DNA of 64,000 nt. It comes from Myxococcus landrumus (lineage in GTDB: Bacteria; Myxococcota; Myxococcia; Myxococcales; Myxococcaceae). The notes beneath the pieces were generated by a model. It made no database searches. It saw only the letters and a list, made by a program, of their open reading frames with translations, and had not been told where the DNA came from. The stretch covers positions 10,284,501-10,348,500 of the forward strand of contig NZ_CP071091.1 in the NCBI RefSeq assembly GCF_017301635.1, given 5' to 3'. Within the stretch, counting starts at the first letter, position 1, and the number at the start of each line of letters is the position of its first letter. Both the position numbers and the translations under genes were made by a program. Below, piece by piece: positions 41,541 to 53,500 of this stretch.

Positions 41541-44500
41541 GATTCGACAGGGTCGAGCCCGCGCTGGCGGAGGATATCGCGCGGTGGGTTCCCGTCGCCG
41601 CGCGTGACGAGGCGGCGTGGCGTTCGCGCCGGAGCCTCCAGGCCGAGCCGTCACCGGAGACGTGGGGGCCGGCGGTGGTGGCGCTTCCCGAAAGCCTCCT
41701 CGCGCTCATCTCGGGCCTGCGCGGCAGGGCGGAGGCGGATGAGGTGGTCACCTCGGCCTTCGTCTCGGCGGTGATGTCTTGCGAAAGGAGCACCCAGCTC
41801 CTGATGACCCTGAGGGTGGAGGGGCGCGAGTCACTGCCTCCGGTGGCGGGCCTCTATGTTCGCGAGTGGGACCTCGAAGTCGCCGCGAAGGACGCGGGGC
41901 CGGTGGAGGTGCGTGAGTCCCTGGGCCGTGCGCTGACCACCGCGCGAGGGCAGTGGGTGCGCTTCGCGGACCTGCGGATGCGCTACCCCGACCTCGCCCC
42001 GCGAGGGCCGACGGTCGAGGTGGAGTGGGGGGATGCTCCGTCACCGCATCCGAGGAGCACTCCTCGCTGGCTCCTGCGGTTGACGGCGGAGGGAGGACAG
42101 CTCGAGGCCCGTGGGGATGCGGGCTCGACGTCCCGACTGGTGGAGGCCTGGGAGCAGGCGCTCGAGGTGCTCGTGCGCCGGGTCGAGCGGACCACCGAGC
42201 ACCTCGCCCGATGGCGCGAGGTCTACGACGCTTCGTATGAGAGCGAGCCTGGCTCGGACCCGCTCTTCGACACCGCATGCTGGCGGGACAGCCAGGGGCA
42301 GCCCATTCCCGCGTCGGACATGCGCGAATGGGTCGACGCGACGGTGGAGGGCGTGCTCGCGCTCTCGCCTCGGGCCATCCTCGAGATTGGATGCGGCAAG
42401 GGGCTCTTGTTGTGGCGCCTGGCGCCGCACTGCCTGAGCTACTGCGGCGCGGACTTCTCCGCGAACGCGGTGGCCCATGTGCGCCGTCATCTGCATCGGC
42501 TGGGCGCGGACGCCCGGAAGGTCACCTTGGACGTGGCTCCGGCGGATGACCTGCGGGTCCTCGCGCATCGCCGCTTCGACACCATCATCCTCAACTCGGT
42601 CGTCCAGTACTTCCCCTCGTCCGAGTACCTGTCGCGCGTCATCGAGGCCGCGCTCGAACTGCTCACGCCCGAGGGCTTCCTCTACCTGGGCGATGTGCGC
42701 AACCTGCGTCTGCTCGGTGTGCAGCAGCTCGCGGAGTCGCGGGAGGGCTCGACCCCTGGCGGGCAGCCCGTGCCCGCCGCTGAGCGGCTTCGGCGCTCCC
42801 TGGAGGATGAGTCGGAGCTGGTGCTGGACCCGGCGTTCTTCCTGTCGCTGCGGCGCCGGTTCCCACGCATCTCGGGAGTCGCGCTCACTCCGAAGCGCGG
42901 CCGGGCGCACAATGAGCTGACCCGATATCGTTACGACGTCGTCCTGCGCGTGGGGGCTTCGCGCTCCGAGTCGTCCGCGAAACCGGTGACCGTGGTGCGC
43001 TGGGATGAGGTGGGCGGGATGCCTGGATTGCTCAGGGCGCTCTCGTCGGCCACGGGCGTCATGGGGGTTCGCGACATTCCCAACGCGCGGACTCAGGAGG
43101 CGGCACGGCGCGCCGCGCTGCTCCTGGAGGGGTCCGGCGCTGTTGCCTCCGCCACCGGCGTGGAGCCCGAAGCGCTGGCCGCCCTGTCGGGGCCTGATTG
43201 GACCTGTGCCGTGAGCTGGCACGACTGCGGCCCCGAGGGCGAGTTCGACGCGCTGTTCGCTCGTGACTGCTCGCGATTGGAGCTCGCGGAGCGGGCCTCC
43301 GAGTTCCTTCCCGTGAAGAACGAGGCGCCGGGCATGGCGCATGAACCGCTGAGAGACGTGGCGTCCCAGAGCTTCGTGGACCGCTGCCTGCCCGAGCTCG
43401 TGCGCGAACAGGCTTCGCTCGCGCCGGAGGCCGTGGCCGTTCGCGCGAGGGGCTCCGTGCTTCGGTACGGCGAGCTGGTGGCCAGGGCGTCGCGCATCGC
43501 GGCGATGCTTCGTGCACACGGCGTGGGGCCGGGTGCCCGCGTGGGCATCCTGCTCGAGCGGACCCCGCAGCTCATCCCCGCACTGCTGGGCACCTTGGAA
43601 GCGGGGGCGGCCTACCTTCCGCTGGACCCGACGTATCCGCGAGAGCGGCTGGAGTACATGCTCGCGGATTCGGGGGCCCGCTGCGTGCTCGTGGACAGCG
43701 CGAGCGCGGAGGTTCGCTTCAGTGCTCCGACGCTGAGAGTGGATGACCCCGGAGCTCCAGTTCCCCTGTCCGCGCAGGAGGCCTCGCGAGGTGTGCCTCA
43801 GGGGGACTGGCCCGCCTATGTCCTCTACACCTCGGGCTCGACAGGGCGCCCCAAGGGCGTGGAGGTCTCCCACTCCAGCCTCACGAACCTGCTTCAGTCC
43901 TTTTCACGGCTCCTGAAGTGCGGTCCCAGGGACTGCCTCCTCGCCATCACCACGGTGTGCTTCGACATCGCCGGGCTCGAGCTCTTCCTCCCCCTCGTGA
44001 CGGGGGGCACCGTCGAGCTCGTGCCGACGGAGACGGCGCACGATGGCGTGAAGTTGCTCCAGGCGCTCGAGCAGGGCGGGGCGACGCTTCTCCAGGCGAC
44101 CCCCTCCACCTGGAAGATGCTCATCGAGGCCGGGTGGACGCGGCGGCTCGACCTGGTCGCGTTGTGCGGCGGCGAGGCGCTGACCCGCGAGCTCGCCGAT
44201 GCGCTGCTCGCGCGGGTCACTCGGCTCTGGAACGTCTATGGACCCACCGAGACCACCATCTGGTCCACCGCGGGAGAGGTGCGCTCCGGGACGCCCATCA
44301 CGCTGGGGAGCCCCATCGACCGGACGCGCTGCCATGTGCTCGATGAGCGAGGGCGCCCGGTTGCTCCACTCGAGACCGGCGAGTTGTTCATCGGCGGTGA
44401 CGGCGTCGCTCGGGGTTACGTCAATCGCCCGGAGTTGACCGCGGAGCGATTCGTCCCCGACCCGTTCGGACCGAGGGGGCGTGTGATGTACCGGACGGGG

Positions 44501-47500
44501 GACCGCGTGTGCCCTCAGGTGGACGGCTCGCTCCAGTACGTCGGGCGCGTGGATGCGCAGATCAAGCTCGCCGGCTATCGCATCGAGCTTGGGGAAATCG
44601 AGGCCGCGCTCAAGAAGCTGGAGGCCATCGCGGACGCGGTGGTCGTGCTTCGGCGCGCGGAGGGACAGGATGACCGGCTCATTGCCTACGTGCGGCTGTC
44701 CCGTCCGCGCTCGATGGAGCCTCTGGCGGAGGAGCTGCGACGCTGGCTGCCCGAGTACATGGTGCCTTCGGCGTTTCACGTGCTCGAGCGGTACCCGCTC
44801 ACGCTGAACCAGAAGGTCGACCGTGTTCGTCTGGCGAAGGACGAACCGGCGGCGCTTGCTTCCGAGTTGGGTGGGGCCGTGAGCGCCCCTCCGGCGCCGG
44901 ATGCCTCACGCGCCTTGGGGCTCGCGGAGGTGCTTCGCGAGCTGGCCCAGAAGGTGGTCCCGAGCGCGGGCACCATCGAGCTCGACCGGCCGCTGGGGGA
45001 GTATGGCTTTCGCTCCCTTCGATTCACGGCGTTGGCCGTCCAGATTCGGGCACGGCTTGGCGTCGAGCTGTCGCCGACGGCCTTCTATCGGTTCACCACG
45101 CTTCAGGCGATGGCTGCGCATCTGGCGGAGAACCCCGCGGCGCGTGTCGCTCCACGGGCGCTGACGCAACCGACGGCGGTCGTCGCGGAATCACATCACC
45201 CGGTTGCCGTGCCCGGGGCCCGTCCCGCGCGCGCCGCGGATGCACACCTGGCACCCGAGGTGTCATCGAGAGGCGAGGACCGGCGAGTGCGCGAAGGTGA
45301 GCCTCTCGCCATCATCGGCATCGCTGGACGGCTGCCGGGTGGAGCGGACCTGCCGGCGTTCTGGGATGCCCTGGCAAGAGGGGCCGACGGCGTCCGTGGG
45401 ATGCCTCGCGAGCGCCCTGGCGCGGAGGCGTTTCGCACCACGCTCGAACGTTCGGGCGTCGAGCCGGACTTCAAGGCGGGCTTCATCGATGACGTGGACC
45501 GCTTCGACGCGGCCTTCTTCGGCATCTCTCCGCGCGAGGCGGAGTTGTTGGACCCTCGTCAGCGGCTCCTGCTCGAAGCGGCGTGGCACTGCATCGAGGA
45601 CGCGGGCCTGGACCCGACGACGCTGGCGGGCAGCCGGACGGGTGTGTTCGTGGGCTCCGCGGGCTCGGAGTACTGGGAAGTGCAGTGCCGCGAGCAGCAG
45701 CCGGTGGATGCCTATACCCTCTCGGGTGTCTCCGAGACGGTCCTCACCAATCGGCTCTCGTTCTTCTTGAACCTGCGGGGGCCCAGCTCGCCCATCAACA
45801 CCGCGTGCTCGAGCTCACTGGTCGCGCTTCACCGCGCCCGGCGGTCGATGCTCGCAGGAGAGTGTGACCTCGCGCTCGTGGGTGGGGTGAACCTGGTCCT
45901 GGGCCCCTTGTTCCACGTCAGCCTGGCACGTGGCGGGTATCTCAGTCCGAGGTTCCAGTGCAGCACGTTCGACCGCTCGGCGGACGGCTACGTGCGCGGT
46001 GAAGGCGCGGTGATGCTGTTGCTCAAGCCGCTCCGGCAGGCGGAGCGTGATGGCGACCCCATCCACGCCATCGTGCTCGGCTCGGCGGAGAACCATGGGG
46101 GCCGCGCGCAGTCGCTGACCGCGCCTGACCAGTCCGCGCAGGTCGAGCTGCTCCGCGCCGCATATCGAGATGCGGCCATCGACCCGGCGTCCGTTTCGTA
46201 CATCGAGACGCACGGGACAGGCACGGTGCTCGGAGACCCCATCGAGGTCAACGCGCTGAAGGAAGCCTTCGCGGGCCTCTATGCCGAGTGGGCACATGCG
46301 AGCGTCCAGCCCGTCTGCGCGCTGGGGGCACTCAAGTCTTCCATCGGGCATCTGGAGGCCGCCGCGGGGCTCGCGGGTGTCGCCAAGGTTGTCGGGGCCA
46401 TGCGCCTCGGTGTCATTCCTCCAAACCTCCACTGCGCGGAACAGAACCCCCACGTCGAGCTCGCGGGCAGTCCCTTCTTCCTGGCCACGGGCCCGGTGGC
46501 GTGGCGAAGAACGGACAGGCCTCTAAGGGCAGGGGTGAGCTCGTTTGGTTTTGGGGGCTCCAATGCGCACGTGGTCCTGGAGTCGCCCCCTCCTCGTCCC
46601 GTGCCTGTCGAGGTCTCGGTCAGTGGTCCCGAGCTGTGGGTCCTGTCGGCGAGGGACCCGGAGCGGCTGCGCGCCCATGCGGCGGCGTTGCTGCGGTGGT
46701 GGGAGCAAGGGGGCGACGAGCGGCTCGTGGATGTCGCCTACACGCTCCAGGTGGGGCGCACCGCGATGGATGAGCGGCTGGCCTTCGTCGCAGCCACCCG
46801 TGAGCAGGTCGTGGCGGCCCTTCGTCAGTTCCTGGAGTCGGGAGCGGGGGCCTTGCTCGCGGTGGGGAATGCTCGCTCCCACCGGGGGTGGGCTTCCCTG
46901 CTGGATGGAGAGGCTGGACGCGGGTTCGTCGCGGAGGTGGCCGCGAGTGGAGAGCTCGCGCGGCTGGCACAGCTCTGGGTGAGTGGCGTCAAGCTCGACT
47001 GGACCGCGTTGCCTCGCTCCACGACTCCGCGCCGGGTCCACCTGCCGGGGCATGCCTTCGTGCCTGAGCGCTTCTGGCTTCCGGTCATGACGCGGCCCTC
47101 GCGGGTCGACTTCCGATTGTCGGGCGAGGACGTCTTCTTCGCGGACCATGTCGTGCGCGGCGACGTGGTGCTTCCCGCGGCGGCGATGGTCGAGATGGCT
47201 CGTTCGGCTGCGTCCACCGTTACGGGACAGCCTGTCACCCGGTTGGGGGGGCTTGTGTGGATGCGGCCGGTACGGGCCGAGGGGGGCGTCGCGAAGGTCG
47301 CCTTCCACTTCCAGCAAGAGGCGGAGGCCTGGTCCTTCTCCATCCAGTCGAATGGAGAAGGTGGAGAGGTGGTGCGGCACGCACAAGGGCGCGTGTTGCC
47401 CTCGGAGCCTTCCTCGACTCCGCGCCGCTTGGACCTGGCGGAGATCCGGTCTCGCGTCCGTCCTCGCGTCTCGCAGGGCGAGCTCTACGCGAGCTTGCGT

Positions 47501-50500
47501 CAGTACGGCCTCGAGCTCGGCCCCGCGTATCGTCCCGTGGAAGAGGTGTGGGCCTCGGAGCACGAGGCGCTTGGGGTCCTCTCCCTTCCGAAGGGTGCGC
47601 GCGAGCAGGGGCCTGGGGATGTTCTCCTGCATCCAGGGATGATTGACGGCGCGCTGCAAGTCGCGCTCGCGGGCTTCTGGAATCACTCCGCCAAAGAGCT
47701 TCACCTTCCGTTCACGATGGGGGAAGTGCGCCTCTCGGGACGGCTCCCGGCGCGATGCTTTGTTCATGTGACGCGCGCCGCGAGCGGGAGCGGAATCGAC
47801 CTCGCGGTGGCGGATGCGCGGGGCGATATCCACCTGGAGATTCGCGACTTCTTCCTTCGGCCCGCGCGCCTGGAGCAGGCGTCCGCGGCTCCTCGGGACA
47901 CCGTCTACTTCACGCCCGAGTGGGTGGATGCTCCATCCTCGCGTGGCGATGAGGAGCCGGAGTTGCTCCTGCTGGATTCGGGCACCGAGCGGTGGGCTCG
48001 GCTCTCCAGGCAGTGGCGCGGCCGGGTGGTCCTCGTCGAACAAGGGCCTGGCTTCCAGCGTGTGGCGCGCGGCCACTATGTGCTCTGCCCGGATGAGCCG
48101 GGTGACTATCGGTCCTTGTTCCAGTCCCTCGCCGAGGAAGGTTTCTCACCTCGGGCTGTCGTCCATGCGTGGCGTGGGGATGGGGGCACGAAGGGCGAGC
48201 TGGCCGCGGGCTTGTATGCCTCGCTGTTTCTCACGCAGGCCGCGTCCGCTGGGTCGTCGGAGCTCAAGCTCCGGTGGCTCTATCTGCATGAAGGGGAGGA
48301 CGGCCTGCGCCGCCCCTGGAGTGGCGCGCTCGCGGGCTTTGGCAAGACGCTCTCCTTGGAGCATGCGGGGGCTTCCGCCTCGGTGGTTGTCGCTCCCGCC
48401 GCGGACTTGCGAGGTCCCTCGTTCATCGACCTCGTGCGCACGGAGCTGCGGTCCGAGGACAGCGAGGTCAGCTACCTGGACGGGCGTCGCCAGGTTCGAG
48501 TCCTGAAGGAGCTTCCGGTGGGGACCCGCCGCACGGCGTCGCCGCGCTCGGGTGGTGCGTACCTGGTGACGGGCGGAGCCGGCGGACTGGGGCGGCTCTT
48601 CGCCCAGCGGCTCGCTGCGCAGGGTGCGCGTCTGGTGCTTTGCGGCCGGTCTCCACTCACGGAGGCGCTGGGCTCGTGGCTCTCTTCGCTGACCGCGCAG
48701 GGCGGTGAGGCTCTCTACGTCGAAGCGGATGTCACGCGCGAGGCGGATGTCGCTCGACTGGTGGCGGAGGCGAAGCGCCGATTTGGCGGGATTGCCGGAG
48801 TGATTCACTCGGCGGGGGTCATCCGGGATTCGCGGCTGACGCGAAAGACCGTGGCCGAAGTGGAGGCGGTCGTCGGGCCGAAGGTCACCGGCGTCACGCT
48901 GCTGGACCAGGCGCTGCGCTTCGAGCCCCTCGACGTGTTCGGGGTCTTCTCCTCCGTCGCGGGACTGATGGGGAACGTGGGGCAGGCGGACTACGCGTTC
49001 GCCAACGCGTTCCTCGACGGCTTCGTCGAGACCCGTGAGGCCCTTCGCGCACGAGGTGAACGCTCCGGTGTCACGCGCTCACTCAGTTGGCCACTGTGGC
49101 GCGAGGGAGGAATGGCGGTCGATGCTCCGACCGAGAGCTGGTTCGCTGACGTCCTGGGCCTTCGCCCGATGGCCACGGCCACGGGGCTCGCGGCCTTCGA
49201 GGATGCGCTGTCGCTCGCGACGCCCCAGTTGTTCGTCGCGGAGGGGAATGTCGAGCGCATCCGCGCGCGCTTTGCTCCGACGAAGCGCGTGACTCCTGTC
49301 GCGACCGCTCCGCGGGCCTCATCTTCCATGTCGGGGGAGCAGCTTCGGCCTCGGCTCACCGCGCTGGCGGCGGCCATCCTCAAACAGGAGCCTCGCAAGC
49401 TGAATCCCGAGCGGGAGCTGGGGGAGTTCGGGTTCGACTCGCTCTCCTTCACGGAGCTGGCGAACCGGCTCAACTCCGAGTTCGGTCTCTCCCTGACCCC
49501 TGCGCTCTTCTTCGAGCAGTCGACGCTCCAGAAGCTCGCGACGCATCTGGCGCCTCGAATCTCGACCGAGGTGGCTGCTTCCGAGGCCGAGCCTCCCGCA
49601 CCTCCGCCTGTGCCCGTGCCCGCTCCGAAGGTTGCTTCCCGGCCTCCTCATGCGCCGCACGATGAACCGATTGCCATCGTGGGCGCGGCCGCGGTGTTTC
49701 CTGGCTCCGAGACGCTGAGTGGGTTCTGGCGCAACCTCGAAGCGGGGAAGGACCTGGTCCGGGAGATTCCCTCGGAGCGCTGGGACTGGCGCTCCGCGCG
49801 AGGTGGAGACTCCTCGGTGGACGCACTCCGATGGGGCGCGTTCATCGAAGGCGTGGACCAGTTCGATGGCCGCTTCTTCGGCATCTCCCGCCGTGAATGC
49901 GAGCTGATGGATCCGCAGCAGCGCATCTTCCTCCAGACGGTCTGGCGTGCGCTCGAGGACGCGGGATGGAATCCGGCGAGCCTTCGAGGAACCCGGACCG
50001 GGCTCTTCGTGGGGGTCTGCACGTCGGACTACGCGGAGCTCCTGGCTCAGTCGGGAGGGCAGGTCGAGGCGCATACATCGACGGGGAATGCCCGCTCCAT
50101 CTTGCCCAACCGCATCTCGCATCTGCTGGGCCTGCGCGGGCCGAGTGAGCCCATCGACACCGCGTGCTCGAGCTCGCTCGTGGCGGTGCATCGCGCCATC
50201 CAGGCGCTGCGGGGCGGCGAGTCCGATGTGGTGATTGCCGGGGGCGTGAACCTGGTGCTCTCGCCCTTCTTCCACCTCTCCTTCTCGGCTGCCGGGATGT
50301 TGAGCACGGGCGGTCGCTGCCGGACGTTCGACCATCGCGCGGATGGCTATGTGAGAGGCGAGGGCTCCGCCGCGGTGGTGCTCAAGCGGCTCTCACAGGC
50401 CGAGGCGGATGGGGACGCGATTCACGGCCTGCTCATCGGGAGCGCGGTCGGCCATGCAGGCCAGGCGAACTCTCTCACTGCTCCGAATGGCGCGTCCCAG

Positions 50501-53500
50501 TCCGAGCTGCTGGTCGAGGCGTACTCGCGGGCAGGCGTCGACGTGCGGACGGTGGGCTACATCGAGGCGCATGGGACGGCCACGCGCCTGGGAGACCCCA
50601 TCGAGGTCCAGGCGCTGCGGAAGGCGTTTCAGGAGCTGTCGCGGGACGACTCCTCGACGACGCCGTGGTGTGGAATCGGGTCGGTCAAGAGCAACTTCGG
50701 GCATCTCGAGGCGGCGGCGGGGCTCGCGGGCTTGCTCAAGGTGGTCCTCGCGATGCGCGAGCGGACGCTCCCGCCAACGCTTCACTTCGAGAAGCTCAAT
50801 CCGCACATCGACCTGGCGAGGAGCCCCTTCTTCATCGTCGAGCGCAACACGCCGTGGCGAGTCGAGGGGGATGCGCCACGACGCGCGGGCGTCAGCTCCT
50901 TCGGCTTTGGTGGCGTCAACGCGCATGTCGTGGTCGAGGACCATCCTCGGAGCCCGCGTCAGGAGGATGCGGAGCCTCAGGTGCTTGTGCTCTCCGCGCG
51001 GGACAAGGAGCGGCTGGAGGTTCTCGCGGGGGAGGTCGCCGCGTGGTTGCGCGAGACTCCTTCGTCGGAGGCGAGTCTCGCCGATGTCGCGTACACGCTT
51101 CAGACCGGACGGTCGGCGATGGCGGTGCGGTTGGCTGTCGTCGCGGATGAGCGACTGAAGGCTGCCGAGGCGCTCGCCCGATTCTCGCGGGGGGAGGTGT
51201 CCGAACGCCTCTGGTTCGGAGAGGTGCGGGACGACGCCGCGGATTCATCGGTGCGTCAGGTGGAGCGGTCCACGATGGAGGCGCTGTCGTTGATCGCCGA
51301 GGCATGGGTGAAGGGCTCGGAGGTCGACTGGGCCACGTTGCCCAGGCGGACTACTCCGCGCCGCGCGCATCTTCCGTCCTATCCATTCGCGCGTGAGCGG
51401 TACTGGATGCCGCGACGCCAGGAGTCGCCCATCATGGCTCCTCCTGTCACCCAGACCGCCGAGGCCCGCCCCTTGCCGGTGGCCAGCGAGGTGAAGGGAC
51501 AGACTCCGACGCTGTTGCGCAGTGAGTGGATACCGAAGCCACTCGCGGATGCTGGTGGCACCGAGCGCACGTCGGTCGTCGGTGGGGAGCGTGCGTGGAA
51601 CTCACATCCGAAGGTGAAAGACGAAGGGCGGAGGGATGGCGGCGAGCCGATGGGGCGGCCACTCGCGACAGGGGCGGGGCGGTCGCTGGTCATCATGGAC
51701 AGCGGCGGGCTGGAGCTGGGCCTTTCACTGGTGCGGCTGCTTGGTGACTCCGCGCTCACGGTTCATCTGGGGAGCGAGACGCGCGCGTACTCGGACCAGG
51801 TGTGGCACCTGTCCTCCGAAGAGGACGATGGTTGGGAACGGCTTCTTCCCCGTCTCGGAACCGTCGGACATGTGTACTTCGTCACGGGGCCGGCTGCGTC
51901 GACGACCGCGCCTGTTGTCTCCTTGCTTCGGTTCGTGCGTGCTCTGACCCGTGCGGATGCGGGCCCTGTCGAGCTGAGGGTCGTATCGACGAGTGCCTGC
52001 TCGATCCTGACTGGCGACAAGGTGGTTCCTGGTGGCGCAGCGCTCGCGGGCTTCGGCAAGGCCGTCGCACGCGAGACACCTCGAATCCGTGTCGCCACCG
52101 TGGACGTTGCACGAGAGGACGTTGGACCTGGTGCATCGGCGGTGATGCGTGAGGCGGTGGCTCGCGCGCTCATCTCCGAGCCCACGAGCGCTCGTCCCCG
52201 CGATGTGGCGCTCCGTCGTCACACCCGGTTCGAGCGCGTCCTCGCCCCGCTGGAGTTGGCTCCTCCCGAGCAGTCTCCGTTCCGGCGTGGCGGGGTCTAT
52301 CTCATCGTTGGAGGTGCCGGAGGCATCGGCCTCGCTCTCGCGAGACATCTGGCGCGCACGTCGGAGGCCCGGCTGGTGTTGCTGGGCCGGAGGCCCCTTG
52401 ATGCCGGGCTGCGTGGAGTCCTCGACGAGCTTGCTCGCGAGGGAGGCGAAGCCCTCTACGTCGAAGCGGACTGCTCGGACCGTGCGCGCATGCGTTCCGT
52501 GGTCGGTGACATCAAGCGCCGCTTCGGCGTGCTTCACGGCGTCTTCCACTCCGCGCTCGTGTTGAAGGACAGGGCGCTGCGAGACCTGGAGACGCGGGAC
52601 CTGCTCGCCGTGCTCGCGCCCAAGGTCGATGGGGCCGAGGCCGTCTTCGAGGCCGTGCGGGATGAGCCGCTCGACTTCGCCGTTGCCTTCTCGTCGCTGC
52701 AGTCCTTCCTCGGGAACGCGGGACAGGCGAACTACGCGGCCGCCTGTGCGCTCCAGGACGCGATGGCGCACCAGTTCAGGGACCGGCTGCCGCTGCGAGT
52801 CATCAACTGGGGGTACTGGGGCTCCGTCGGAGCTGTCGCCACGCCAGAGGCTCAGCGTCGGATGGCGCAGCTCGGATTCGGTTCCATCGAAGTCCGGGAG
52901 GGCCTCTCCGCGCTGGAGTCGATTCTCTCCTCGGGCGAGCCACAGGTCGCCTGCCTCGTCGCGAAGCCCGAGCTGCTCCGAGAGCTGTGCTCGGACGCGC
53001 TGAGCGCGAGCCAGCCTGTCTCTAGGCACTCGCGCGTCGATTTCGAGCGCACCCTGGCTTCCATCCGCCGCCCATCGTTCGGCTCTCTCGAAGAGTTCCG
53101 CCAGGGGCAGGTCGCCCTGGAAGAGGAGGGGGCACGCGCGCTCGGGGCCATCCTTCGACAGTTGGACATCCTGAGAGTGGTGGGGGACCTCCACGACAAG
53201 GCGAGCCTCGCCGAGCGGGCAGGTGTCATCGCGCCACATCGACGACTCCTCGACGCACTCATCGCCTCCGCGGTGCGGCTCGGGTGGCTCCAGGATGAAG
53301 GCTCCCGCCTCTCCGTGGTGGCTCCTCCCTTGGAGGAATCACCAGAGGACTCCTCCCGGCGGCGTCAATCGCTTGCCCGTCGGCATCCACTGCTGTCCCC
53401 ACACCTGACCCTTCTCGACACCGCCGTCACCGCGTTCGTCTCGGTGCTCCGTGGGACGCAGCGCGCGACGGATGTCCTGTTCCCCAGTGGCTCGTCGGCC

